DNA of 6,926 bases from Halomonas halophila (GTDB lineage: Bacteria > Pseudomonadota > Gammaproteobacteria > Pseudomonadales > Halomonadaceae), in the NCBI GenBank assembly GCA_002433675.1, contig DJIP01000066.1:10522-17447 (forward strand), in the 5' to 3' direction. Position 1 is the stretch's first letter, and the number at the start of each line of letters is the position of its first letter. The notes below the pieces were generated by a model that made no database searches, was not told the DNA's origin, and saw only the letters and a program-made list of their open reading frames with translations. Position numbers and translations under genes: made by a program. Shown here piece by piece: positions 1-6,926 of the stretch.

Positions 1-2216
<2,216 letters not shown>

Positions 2217-2245
2217 TCCCACCTCGAAGACGCGGCAAAAGGTCG

Positions 2246-2275
2246 ATTATACGTGGCCGGTCGCCCGGCCGGCAA
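2246..2275 (-). promoter_or_regulatory. Predicted sigma70 promoter of uvrA
   Basis: On the minus strand there is a perfect -10 box TATAAT (2251-2246) and a -35-like TTGCCG (2275-2270, 4 of 6 consensus bases), separated by 18 bp. Transcription would start near 2239, leaving a leader of about 22 nt that contains the GAGGT ribosome site. The spacer between the boxes contains a perfect 6-bp dyad, GGCCGG-TCGC-CCGGCC (2255-2270). No CTGT-N8-ACAG LexA box is seen here. The prediction is by eye only. Confidence 0.55.
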
Positions 2276-2343
2276 AGCCACCGGCGAAAAGACGCTTGTG
2301 AAATGACTCGAGTGTCGGCATTTTCTGGATCGCCCCCAGGCGC

Positions 2344-2349
2344 TAGAAT
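2344..2349 (+). promoter_or_regulatory. Weak candidate -10 element for yajR
   Basis: TAGAAT (5 of 6 matches to TATAAT) lies 51 bp before the yajR ATG. The T-rich stretch TTTTCT at 2321-2326 sits at -35 distance but matches the consensus poorly. A small hairpin, CGGGG-CTCTCT-CCCCG (2364-2379), would lie in the leader between this element and the start codon. Confidence 0.3.
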
Positions 2350-2400
2350 ATGCGGTCCACCTTCGGGGCTCTCTCCCCGCTCTCAAGCCGGAATTCGTTC

Positions 2401-3786
2401 ATGTCCAAGGCCAGACTCTTGTTAGCCTCCGAGCGGCGCGCCATCGTCGGTCTGGCGGGGCTCTACGCCACGCGCATGCTCGGGCTGTTCATGGTGTTGC
2501 CCGTGCTCGCCCTCAACGCCGACCACCTGGTCGGGGCCACCCCGCTGCTGGTGGGGCTGGCGCTGGGCGTCTACGGCCTGACCCAGGCGGTACTGCAGAT
2601 TCCCTTTGGTCTGCTGTCGGATCGCATCGGCCGCAAGCCGGTGATTGCCGCTGGCCTGGGGCTGTTTCTGATCGGCAGCGTGGTCGCCGCCCAGGCGGAC
2701 TCCATCGCCATGATGATTGTCGGTCGCAGTCTGCAGGGCAGCGGTGCGGTGGCCGCCGCCATCATGGCGCTTCTGGCCGACCAGACCCGCGAGCAGGTGC
2801 GCACCGCCGCCATGGCGACCATCGGCCTGTCGATCGGCGTGGCCTTTGGCGTCGCCATGGTGCTCGGCCCGCTGGTGGCCAGCCACTTTGGCCTGGCCGG
2901 GGTGTTCTACTTCACCGCCCTGCTGGCGGCGCTGGGGATGCTTGTGCTGTGGAAGCTGGTGCCGCCGGCGCCACGTCGGCGCGGCCATCGTGACGTCGGC
3001 CTCGACCGCGGGCAGCTCGCCAGCATCCTCGGGCGCATGGACCTGTGGCGCATGGACGCCTCCATCTTCAGCCTGCACCTGATCCTGATGGCGATCTTCA
3101 CCGCCGTGCCGTTCAAGCTGGTCGATGCCGGCGTCGTCGAAGCCCGCCATGGCCTGGTCTACCTGGTGGTGATGGGGCTGTCCTTCGTCGCCATGGTGCC
3201 GCTGGTGATCGTCGCCGAGAAGAAGCGCAAGATGAAGCTGATGTGCCTGGGTGCCATCGCCACCATCACCCTGAGTCTGGTCGGGCTGGGCCTTGCCGGT
3301 TCGGGCCTGGTGGCCCTGGGTGCCTGGCTGCTGGCCTTCTTTACCGCCTTCAATCTGCTCGAGGCCACCCTGCCGTCGATGATCAGCAAGCTGGCGCCGG
3401 CCGGGGCCAAGGGCACCGCCATGGGGGTCTATTCCACCAGCCAGTTTCTGGGAGCCTTTCTCGGGGGCGTGATGGGCGGATTCCTGGCCCAGCAGTTTGG
3501 ACTGTCGGCGGTGTTCCTGGGGGCAGCACTGCTGGGCCTGGGCTGGTTCGTGCTGATGCTCGGCATGCGCGCGCCGCGCCACCTGTCCAGCGAGGTGGTG
3601 GCCTTGGCCGACGAGCACGAGAGCGACACCCTGGACAACCTGATGGCGCGCTTTGCCGCCGTCGCCGGGGTCGAGGACGTGCTGGTGGTGCCGGAAGAGC
3701 GGCTGGCCTACCTGAAGGTGGATCGTGCGACCCTGGACACCGAGGCGCTGGCGCGGCTGACTCGCTCGTCGACCCAGCGCTCGTAG
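2401..3786 (+). CDS. yajR: YajR-family major facilitator superfamily transporter with C-terminal YAM domain
   Basis: This is a 461-residue inner-membrane protein with about twelve hydrophobic segments, close in length to E. coli YajR (454). It carries the exact MFS motif A of YajR, GLLSDRIGRKP, at residues 70-80 in the loop between TM2 and TM3. YajR-like blocks follow: RSLQGSGAVAAAIMALL, then KRKMK in the central loop, and KGTAMGVYSTSQFLG in the C-terminal half. After the last TM, residues ~410-461 form a small soluble domain (GVEDVLVVPEERLAYLKVD) matching the ferredoxin-like YAM domain of YajR; it has no CxxC metal motif. The family is a putative drug/proton antiporter of unproven substrate. 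The start at 2401 aligns with the E. coli N-terminus (SERRAIVGL against GERRATWGL). An in-frame ATG at 2350 would add 17 non-conserved residues. The ribosome site is weak. The gene sits between uvrA and ssb as in Pseudomonas. Confidence 0.9.
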   Translation: MSKARLLLASERRAIVGLAGLYATRMLGLFMVLPVLALNADHLVGATPLLVGLALGVYGLTQAVLQIPFGLLSDRIGRKPVIAAGLGLFLIGSVVAAQADSIAMMIVGRSLQGSGAVAAAIMALLADQTREQVRTAAMATIGLSIGVAFGVAMVLGPLVASHFGLAGVFYFTALLAALGMLVLWKLVPPAPRRRGHRDVGLDRGQLASILGRMDLWRMDASIFSLHLILMAIFTAVPFKLVDAGVVEARHGLVYLVVMGLSFVAMVPLVIVAEKKRKMKLMCLGAIATITLSLVGLGLAGSGLVALGAWLLAFFTAFNLLEATLPSMISKLAPAGAKGTAMGVYSTSQFLGAFLGGVMGGFLAQQFGLSAVFLGAALLGLGWFVLMLGMRAPRHLSSEVVALADEHESDTLDNLMARFAAVAGVEDVLVVPEERLAYLKVDRATLDTEALARLTRSSTQRS

Positions 3787-3790
3787 TCGT

Positions 3791-3895
3791 GGCAGATAGC
3801 CGCGGTAGATAGTCGCGGTAGATAGCCGCGGCACCTGGTGTCGGCACCTTGTCGCGACATCAGGTCGCAGCACCCGGTTGCAGCACACTGTCTGC
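3791..3895 (+). repeat. Degenerate 13-bp tandem repeat array (about 8 units)
   Basis: Consecutive 13-bp units start at 3791, 3804, 3817, 3830, 3843, 3856 and 3869, with a final 14-bp unit at 3882. The approximate consensus is GGCAC(A/C)TNGTCGC. Columns 4 (A) and 9 (G) are identical in all eight units, and columns 1, 2, 3, 10, 11, 12 and 13 are mostly conserved. The first three units are nearly identical (GGYAGATAGYCGC) and the later five have diverged. A partial unit (TCGTAGTCGT) appears to overlap the yajR stop codon. The 13-bp period is not a multiple of three, so the repeat is not coding-constrained. Copies 1 and 3 also provide GCCGCGG (3799-3805) and CCGCGGC (3826-3832), which could pair in RNA. 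Function unknown. Confidence 0.75.
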
Positions 3896-3969
3896 GCTCG
3901 AGTGCCGAGGCGTTCTTCACGGCGGCGAATCGTCTCGATCTCGCGTATAGTAGCGACATCCGCTTTTGT

Positions 3970-3989
3970 GGCGTCGACCGATCGACGCC
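3970..3989. promoter_or_regulatory. Perfect 8-bp inverted repeat upstream of ssb
   Basis: GGCGTCGA (3970-3977), loop CCGA, then TCGACGCC (3982-3989): a perfect 8-bp dyad. It lies 6 bp upstream of the candidate ssb -35 box at 3996, a position typical of an operator or activator site. No T-run follows, so it is not an intrinsic terminator. If transcription starts from the TATAGT at 3946 instead, it would be a hairpin in the ssb leader. It does not match the E. coli LexA box. Confidence 0.55.
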
Positions 3990-3995
3990 GACCGA

Positions 3996-4023
3996 TTGTC
4001 ACCGGGGGCGTGGCAGCTATCCT
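3996..4023 (+). promoter_or_regulatory. Candidate ssb promoter
   Basis: TTGTCA (3996-4001, 5 of 6 to TTGACA) is followed after 16 bp by TATCCT (4018-4023, 4 of 6 to TATAAT). Transcription would start near 4030 and give a leader of about 37 nt with the AAGGAG ribosome site. An alternative -10, TATAGT (3946-3951, 5 of 6), lies further upstream but has no convincing -35 box. Both could be used. Confidence 0.4.
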
Positions 4024-4054
4024 GTCCGCCGGCCCGGCACCCATTGTCTGCATC

Positions 4055-4060
4055 AAGGAG
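4055..4060 (+). promoter_or_regulatory. Ribosome binding site of ssb
   Basis: AAGGAG is placed 6 nt before the ATG at 4067. It fixes the start there and rules out the in-frame ATG at 3878, which has no Shine-Dalgarno sequence and would add 63 non-conserved residues. Confidence 0.85.
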
Positions 4061-4066
4061 TCAACC

Positions 4067-4744
4067 ATGGCCCGTGGCGTCAACAAGGTCATCCTCATCG
4101 GCAACCTCGGCCAGGATCCGGAGGTGCGCTTTACACCGTCCGGCACCGCAGTGGCCAACCTGAACCTCGCGACCACCGACACCTGGATGGACCGCCAGAG
4201 CGGCCAGCGCCAGGAACGTACCGAATGGCATCGGGTGGTGATGTTCAACAAGCTGGCCGAGATTTCCCAGCAGTACCTCAAGAAGGGCTCGAAGCTGTAC
4301 ATCGAAGGCCGCCTGCAGACTCGCAAGTGGCAGGATCAGAACGGCCAGGATCGCTACTCCACCGAGATCGTCGCCAACGACATGCAGATGCTCGATGGTC
4401 GCGGTGAAGGCGGCCAGGGTGGCGGCTTCGGCGGCAGCCCCCAGGGTGGCGGCTTCGGTGGCGGTCAGCCCCCGCAGGGCGGCAACTTCGGCGGCGGTCA
4501 GCCTCAGCAGGGCGGCAACTTCGGCGGCGGTCAGCCCCAGCAGGGTGGCAACTTCGGCGGCGGCCAGCCCCAGCAGGGTGGCGGCAACTTTGGTGGCGGT
4601 CAGCAGGGCGGTGGCCAGCAGGGTGGCGGTCAGCAGAACCGTCCGCCCCAGCAGGCGCCCAACCAGGGCGGTGGTCAGAAGGGCGGCTTCGGTGCACCGG
4701 ACCCGGGCAACTTCGACGACTTCGACGACGAAATCCCGTTCTAA
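4067..4744 (+). CDS. ssb: Single-stranded DNA-binding protein SSB with expanded Gly/Gln-rich linker
   Basis: This 225-residue SSB (E. coli: 178) binds and protects ssDNA as a homotetramer and recruits replication and repair partners. Residues 1 to ~110 form the OB fold, [19 protein letters not shown] to NDMQMLDG. They keep the DNA-stacking residues known from E. coli SSB (W40, W54, F60, W88) and H55. Residues ~113-205 are a low-complexity Gly/Gln/Asn/Phe linker with tandem [11 protein letters not shown] units. The protein ends in the acidic tip [11 protein letters not shown], the docking peptide for RecQ, PriA, ExoI, RecO and the chi subunit; it has DDEIPF where E. coli has DDDIPF. The linker accounts for the extra length. 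A strong AAGGAG at 4055-4060 sets the start. The gene has its own candidate promoter and terminator, so it is probably monocistronic. Confidence 0.98.
   Translation: MARGVNKVILIGNLGQDPEVRFTPSGTAVANLNLATTDTWMDRQSGQRQERTEWHRVVMFNKLAEISQQYLKKGSKLYIEGRLQTRKWQDQNGQDRYSTEIVANDMQMLDGRGEGGQGGGFGGSPQGGGFGGGQPPQGGNFGGGQPQQGGNFGGGQPQQGGNFGGGQPQQGGGNFGGGQQGGGQQGGGQQNRPPQQAPNQGGGQKGGFGAPDPGNFDDFDDEIPF
4445..4576 (+). repeat. 33-bp coding tandem repeats in the ssb linker
   Basis: Four in-frame 33-bp units start at 4445, 4478, 4511 and 4544, encoding [11 protein letters not shown] and then three identical [11 protein letters not shown]. The three identical peptides differ only at a few third codon positions. 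Degenerate partial units flank them: GGGFGGSPQ before, and [10 protein letters not shown] with GGGQQ copies after, up to about 4636. The near-identity of the DNA points to recent duplication, so copy number may vary between strains. Confidence 0.9.
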
Positions 4745-4787
4745 GCCCCGTTGTAGATGCCCTCAGATGGCGTCAGTCGTAAACCAG

Positions 4788-4836
4788 GGAGGCCCTGCAC
4801 CAGCAGGGCCTCCTTGCGTTCCAGGCCTTCTTTTTT
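4788..4836 (+). terminator. Intrinsic terminator after ssb, possibly bidirectional
   Basis: A perfect 11-bp stem, GGAGGCCCTGC (4788-4798) and GCAGGGCCTCC (4803-4813) with loop ACCA, lies 43 nt after the ssb stop. Its immediate tail, TTGCGTT, is only moderately T-rich. A second, shorter pairing, GGCCT (4807-4811) with AGGCC (4823-4827), is directly followed by TTCTTTTTT (4828-4836) and could act as a backup. The minus-strand tail (CTGGTTT) is weaker, but the hairpin sits between convergent ssb and nadE and may also stop nadE transcripts. Confidence 0.75.
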
Positions 4837-4920
4837 GGTCAGCGCCTTTTCCGCCCAAAGCCTCTTTCTCTTGCAGCGTCTCTTTTCGGCCAAGGCGCTT
4901 TGCCTCCAGTGCCCGGGGTA

Positions 4921-5751
4921 TCAGGGCGTCCTGGGCATGGCACGCTTGTGGGCGGTGCGGCGCCAGGTGGCGATGATGCGCTCGGCGTCTTCGGGGTCGA
5001 CGCTCTCGCCGGTGAGGAAGCGGTCGATGGCGGCGTAGCTGACGCCGAGGGCTTCCTCGTCGCTCAACTGCGGGCGCAGTGACTCCAGGTCCGCCGTCGG
5101 CACCTTGTTGACCAGGGTATCCGGGGCGCCCAATTGTGCAGCCATGTCGCGGACCTGGCCCTTGGTCAGGCCGGCCAGGGGCACCAGGTCGCAGGCGCCG
5201 TCGCCGTGCTTGGTGTAGAAGCCCATCACCGCCTCGGCGGCCTGGTCGGTGCCGATGACCAGGCCACCTCGGGCGCCGGCCACGGCGTACTGGGCGATCA
5301 TCCGCTGGCGCGCCTTGATATTGCCCATCACGAAGTCGCGGTGGGCCTGGTCGCGAAACGCAAGGCCTGACTGTTCCAGCGCTTCCAGCATGGCGTCACT
5401 GGCCGGCTTGATATTGACCGTCAGGCACTCGTCCGGTTGGATGGCGTCCAGCGCCTGCCTGGCGTCGTCGTCATCCTGCTGCTCGCCGTAGGGCAGGCGC
5501 ATGGTGATGAAGCGTGCCTCGGGCAGTTCCTCCCGCGCCGCTTCGACCGCTCGCTGGGCCAGCAGGCCGGCGCTGGTCGAGTCCACGCCGCCACTGATGC
5601 CGAGCACCAGGCAGTGCTGGCCGGTGGTGTGAAGCTGGTCGATCAGAAACGCCTGGCGCCGCTGAATTTCATCCGTGATGTCCGCCCCGGGCTGGACCTC
5701 GAGTTCACGCGCGATGATGCGCTGCAACTGGTCGATATCGTCGTGTGTCAT
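4921..5751 (-). CDS. nadE: Ammonia-dependent NAD+ synthetase NadE
   Basis: NadE catalyses the last step of NAD+ biosynthesis in the cytosol, amidating nicotinate adenine dinucleotide with ATP and ammonia. The protein has 276 residues (E. coli: 275) and consists only of the synthetase domain, without the nitrilase-type glutaminase domain, hence ammonia-dependent. Key features: the pyrophosphatase P-loop LGISGGVDST (SGGVDS at 53-58), RLPYGEQQDDDDA, TVNIKPA, GNIKARQRM, GTDQAAEA and FYTKHGDG, and the late PTADLESLRPQLSDEEALG block. The C-terminus stops shortly after the AHKR motif and lacks the last ~10 residues of the E. coli protein. The ATG at 5751-5749 has a strong AAGGAGG (5763-5757) 5 nt upstream. 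The in-frame ATG at 6009 would overlap pncC and is not used. It is the second gene of the pncC-nadE operon (28 bp gap) and convergent with ssb. Confidence 0.96.
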   Translation of the reverse strand: MTHDDIDQLQRIIARELEVQPGADITDEIQRRQAFLIDQLHTTGQHCLVLGISGGVDSTSAGLLAQRAVEAAREELPEARFITMRLPYGEQQDDDDARQALDAIQPDECLTVNIKPASDAMLEALEQSGLAFRDQAHRDFVMGNIKARQRMIAQYAVAGARGGLVIGTDQAAEAVMGFYTKHGDGACDLVPLAGLTKGQVRDMAAQLGAPDTLVNKVPTADLESLRPQLSDEEALGVSYAAIDRFLTGESVDPEDAERIIATWRRTAHKRAMPRTP

Positions 5752-5756
5752 CCGTG

Positions 5757-5763
5757 CCTCCTT
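5757..5763 (-). promoter_or_regulatory. Ribosome binding site of nadE
   Basis: AAGGAGG on the minus strand, 5 nt before the nadE ATG, lies inside the 28-bp gap after the pncC stop. It decides the start at 5751 and fits independent translation from a shared pncC-nadE mRNA. Confidence 0.85.
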
Positions 5764-5779
5764 GCGGGATTGGGGGAGA

Positions 5780-6304
5780 TCAGTCGTGATCACGCCAGTA
5801 GGGCGCGAGCTTGCCGTCGCGAATGTCGCGATGCCAGTCACACACCCGTTTGAGGGCATGATGGGCTGCCGCCAGGCGGACCTCGTTGCGATCACCGTCG
5901 AAATGCTCGGTGGTGGTGACCACGTAGATCTTGTCCTCGTAGCGAAAGCCCCAGCCCAGGCACACCGTGCCCTTGGGCGGTCCATCCTCGGGTTCGCCCG
6001 GGCCGGCAATGCCGGTGTTGGCGATCGCCAGCTTGGCGTTGGAGTTGTTCAGGGTGCCCAGCACCATCTCCCGGGTGATCTCCTCGCCGGTCAGGCCGTA
6101 GCGCGAGATGGTCTCGAAGGGGATCCCCAGGTAGCGGTTCTTGGCCTCGGGCGAGTAGACGGCCAGTCCACTGTCGATGACCTGGCCACTGCCAGGTACG
6201 CGGGCCAGTTCCGAGGCGATCAGACCGGCGGTGCAGGACTCCGCGGTGGCCAGCTTGATGTCATGCTCGGTCAGGTAGTCGACAAGATCTTCCAGCCATT
6301 CCAT
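5780..6304 (-). CDS. pncC: CinA C-terminal-domain protein, probable NMN amidohydrolase PncC
   Basis: The protein has 174 residues (E. coli PncC: 165) and consists only of the CinA C-terminal domain, without the N-terminal molybdopterin-binding-like domain of full CinA. Known family members hydrolyse nicotinamide mononucleotide to nicotinate mononucleotide and ammonia, feeding NMN back into NAD synthesis. Visible motifs: ATAESCTAG (residues 19-27) with the conserved ESCT that holds the family's catalytic serine; GLAVYSPEAKNRYLGI (46-61) with the conserved Tyr and Lys; GIAGP (98-102), preceded here by Thr where E. coli has Ser; KGTV (111-114); and GDRNEVR near the C-terminus. An acidic, proline-rich loop (GEPEDGPP) sits between GIAGP and KGTV. 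The ATG at 6304-6302 has AGGAG 8 nt upstream. An upstream in-frame ATG at 6391 lacks a ribosome site and lies before the candidate promoter. First gene of an operon with nadE, which supports the PncC role. The biochemical assignment is inferred. Confidence 0.85.
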   Translation of the reverse strand: MEWLEDLVDYLTEHDIKLATAESCTAGLIASELARVPGSGQVIDSGLAVYSPEAKNRYLGIPFETISRYGLTGEEITREMVLGTLNNSNAKLAIANTGIAGPGEPEDGPPKGTVCLGWGFRYEDKIYVVTTTEHFDGDRNEVRLAAAHHALKRVCDWHRDIRDGKLAPYWRDHD

Positions 6305-6356
6305 GGCGTGCTCTCCTGCGAAGGTAAGAGTAGGAAATGCTCGTTTTGGCAAATTC

Positions 6357-6386
6357 AGCATAGGGGCTGAAGGCCGGGTCTTCCAA
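6357..6386 (-). promoter_or_regulatory. Candidate promoter of the pncC-nadE operon
   Basis: On the minus strand TTGGAA (6386-6381, 4 of 6 to TTGACA) and TATGCT (6362-6357, 4 of 6 to TATAAT) are separated by 18 bp. Transcription would start around 6350, giving a ~45-nt leader before the pncC ATG. No repressor site is recognised with confidence. Confidence 0.35.
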
Positions 6387-6509
6387 CCCACTCCTTACGA
6401 GACGGAGGTCTCTCTATCTCCACTGATGTCTTATGTTGCCGTGCAGCCAGACCGGCTAAAGTGATAAGCAGACGAATAATTTCAGTGGTGATCCAGGAGG
6501 GAGCGGCGG

Positions 6510-6926
6510 ATGCAGGATCTGTTGTGGTACCAGTACGCGTTGATCGGGCTGATCTTCTGCTGGAGCGGTTTCGTTCGCTCCAGTCTGGGGTTCGGTGGGG
6601 CGGTGTTGGCGTTGCCTTTCCTGCTGCTGGTGCTCGACGAGCCGCTGGTGTTCCTGCCGCTGGTGGCGGTGCATCTGTTGATCTTCTCGAGCTGGATCGC
6701 CTGGCGCGGACATCGTCAGATCCAGCAGACCGGCAATACCGGCGACAGCAACATCGACTGGCGCTACCTGAAGCGCGCGCTGGCGATCATGATCGTGCCC
6801 AAGCTGATCGGTGTGGTCGGCCTCTTGACCCTGCCGGCGGAGCTGATGACGGCGGTGATCTTCGTGATCGTGATCGTCTACGGCGCCAGCTACGCCCTCA
6901 ATCGCCCCTTTCGTAGCCGCAGCAAG
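6510..6926 (+). CDS. TSUP (TauE/SafE, DUF81) family membrane transporter, 3' end cut by window edge
   Basis: An open frame of 139 codons runs from the ATG at 6510 to the right edge without a stop. AGGAGG (6495-6500) lies 9 nt before the start. The translation begins MQDLLWYQYALIGLIFCWSG and continues with the glycine-rich GFGGAVLALP motif at about residues 28-37, the hallmark of the first TSUP repeat. Further hydrophobic segments follow at about residues 48-66, 92-110 and 112-130, with a polar loop between the first two (RGHRQIQQTGNTGDSNIDW). TSUP proteins export or import small organic or sulfur-containing anions such as sulfite, sulfoacetate or taurine-derived products. The substrate cannot be told here, since the second half of the protein is missing and the neighbours (pncC, divergent) give no hint. 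Family membership is fairly sure, function is not. Confidence 0.8.
   Translation, partial: MQDLLWYQYALIGLIFCWSGFVRSSLGFGGAVLALPFLLLVLDEPLVFLPLVAVHLLIFSSWIAWRGHRQIQQTGNTGDSNIDWRYLKRALAIMIVPKLIGVVGLLTLPAELMTAVIFVIVIVYGASYALNRPFRSRSK

Noticed and set aside
2350..2400. In-frame ATG at 2350 as yajR start
   Set aside because: It overlaps the candidate -10 region and a leader hairpin. The N-terminus from 2401 aligns with E. coli YajR.
3791..3895. 13-bp repeats as a CRISPR array
   Set aside because: The units are directly adjacent, with no unique spacers, and are too short. No cas gene is present.
3878..4066. Upstream in-frame start for ssb adding 63 residues
   Set aside because: The added residues run through the promoter region and inverted repeat and do not resemble SSB. 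The ATG at 4067 has AAGGAG at the right distance and gives the canonical MARGVNKV start.
2422..4326. Very long open frame (634 codons) on the minus strand opposite yajR and the start of ssb
   Set aside because: It is antisense to two well-recognised genes, is rich in His, Gln and Gly as expected for the reverse of GC-rich coding DNA, crosses the non-coding repeat array, and resembles no family I know.
5752..6009. N-terminal extension of nadE to the ATG at 6009
   Set aside because: It would run through most of pncC in another frame, while the ATG at 5751 has a strong ribosome site and gives the usual NadE length.
6399..6412. Small hairpin GAGAC-GGAG-GTCTC in the pncC/TSUP spacer as a regulatory element
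   Set aside because: The stem is only 5 bp, has no associated T-run and no clear position relative to a promoter; chance is a sufficient explanation.
6461..6916. 151-codon plus-strand frame overlapping the TSUP gene
   Set aside because: It is out of frame with the clear membrane protein starting at 6510, is Arg/Gly/Ala-rich, and lacks a ribosome site.

Overview
The window is a GC-rich stretch of what looks like a gammaproteobacterial chromosome. It holds core, vertically inherited housekeeping genes and shows no sign of a phage, plasmid or transposon. The order uvrA / yajR-type MFS / ssb, with the transporter gene between the divergently transcribed repair gene and ssb, is the arrangement known from Pseudomonas; in E. 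coli uvrA and ssb face each other directly. Together with the protein sequences this suggests a Halomonas- or Pseudomonas-like organism. My best guess is Halomonadaceae, but the genus cannot be fixed from the sequence alone.

Layout. Positions 1-2216 (minus) are the first ~738 codons of uvrA, cut by the left edge just before the second zinc-finger region and the second ABC signature. A 184-bp divergent spacer (2217-2400) holds a good candidate uvrA promoter and a weaker yajR promoter. Positions 2401-3786 (plus) are a YajR-family 12-TM MFS transporter with a C-terminal YAM domain. The 280-bp spacer 3787-4066 is the most structured non-coding part: about eight degenerate copies of a 13-bp unit in tandem, then an 8-bp perfect inverted repeat, then a candidate ssb promoter. 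Positions 4067-4744 (plus) are ssb, whose disordered linker is built from 33-bp/11-residue repeats. A strong hairpin terminator follows at 4788-4836. On the minus strand, pncC (6304-5780) and nadE (5751-4921) form a two-gene operon convergent with ssb. At 6510 a TSUP-family (TauE/SafE) membrane protein starts on the plus strand and runs off the right edge.

How the genes relate. UvrA (nucleotide excision repair) and SSB (ssDNA protection in replication, repair and recombination) are DNA-maintenance genes. PncC deamidates NMN to nicotinate mononucleotide, and NadE performs the last amidation to NAD+, so the pncC-nadE pair holds the first and last steps of an NMN recycling route (NadD, not seen here, is the middle step). 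The main bacterial source of NMN is NAD-dependent DNA ligase, a plausible but unproven thematic link to the repair/replication neighbours.

I found no wholly unknown system. The points most worth a second look are the 13-bp tandem array and inverted repeat upstream of ssb, the repeat-built SSB linker, the absence of a recognisable LexA box in the uvrA/yajR spacer, and the compact NMN-recycling operon.
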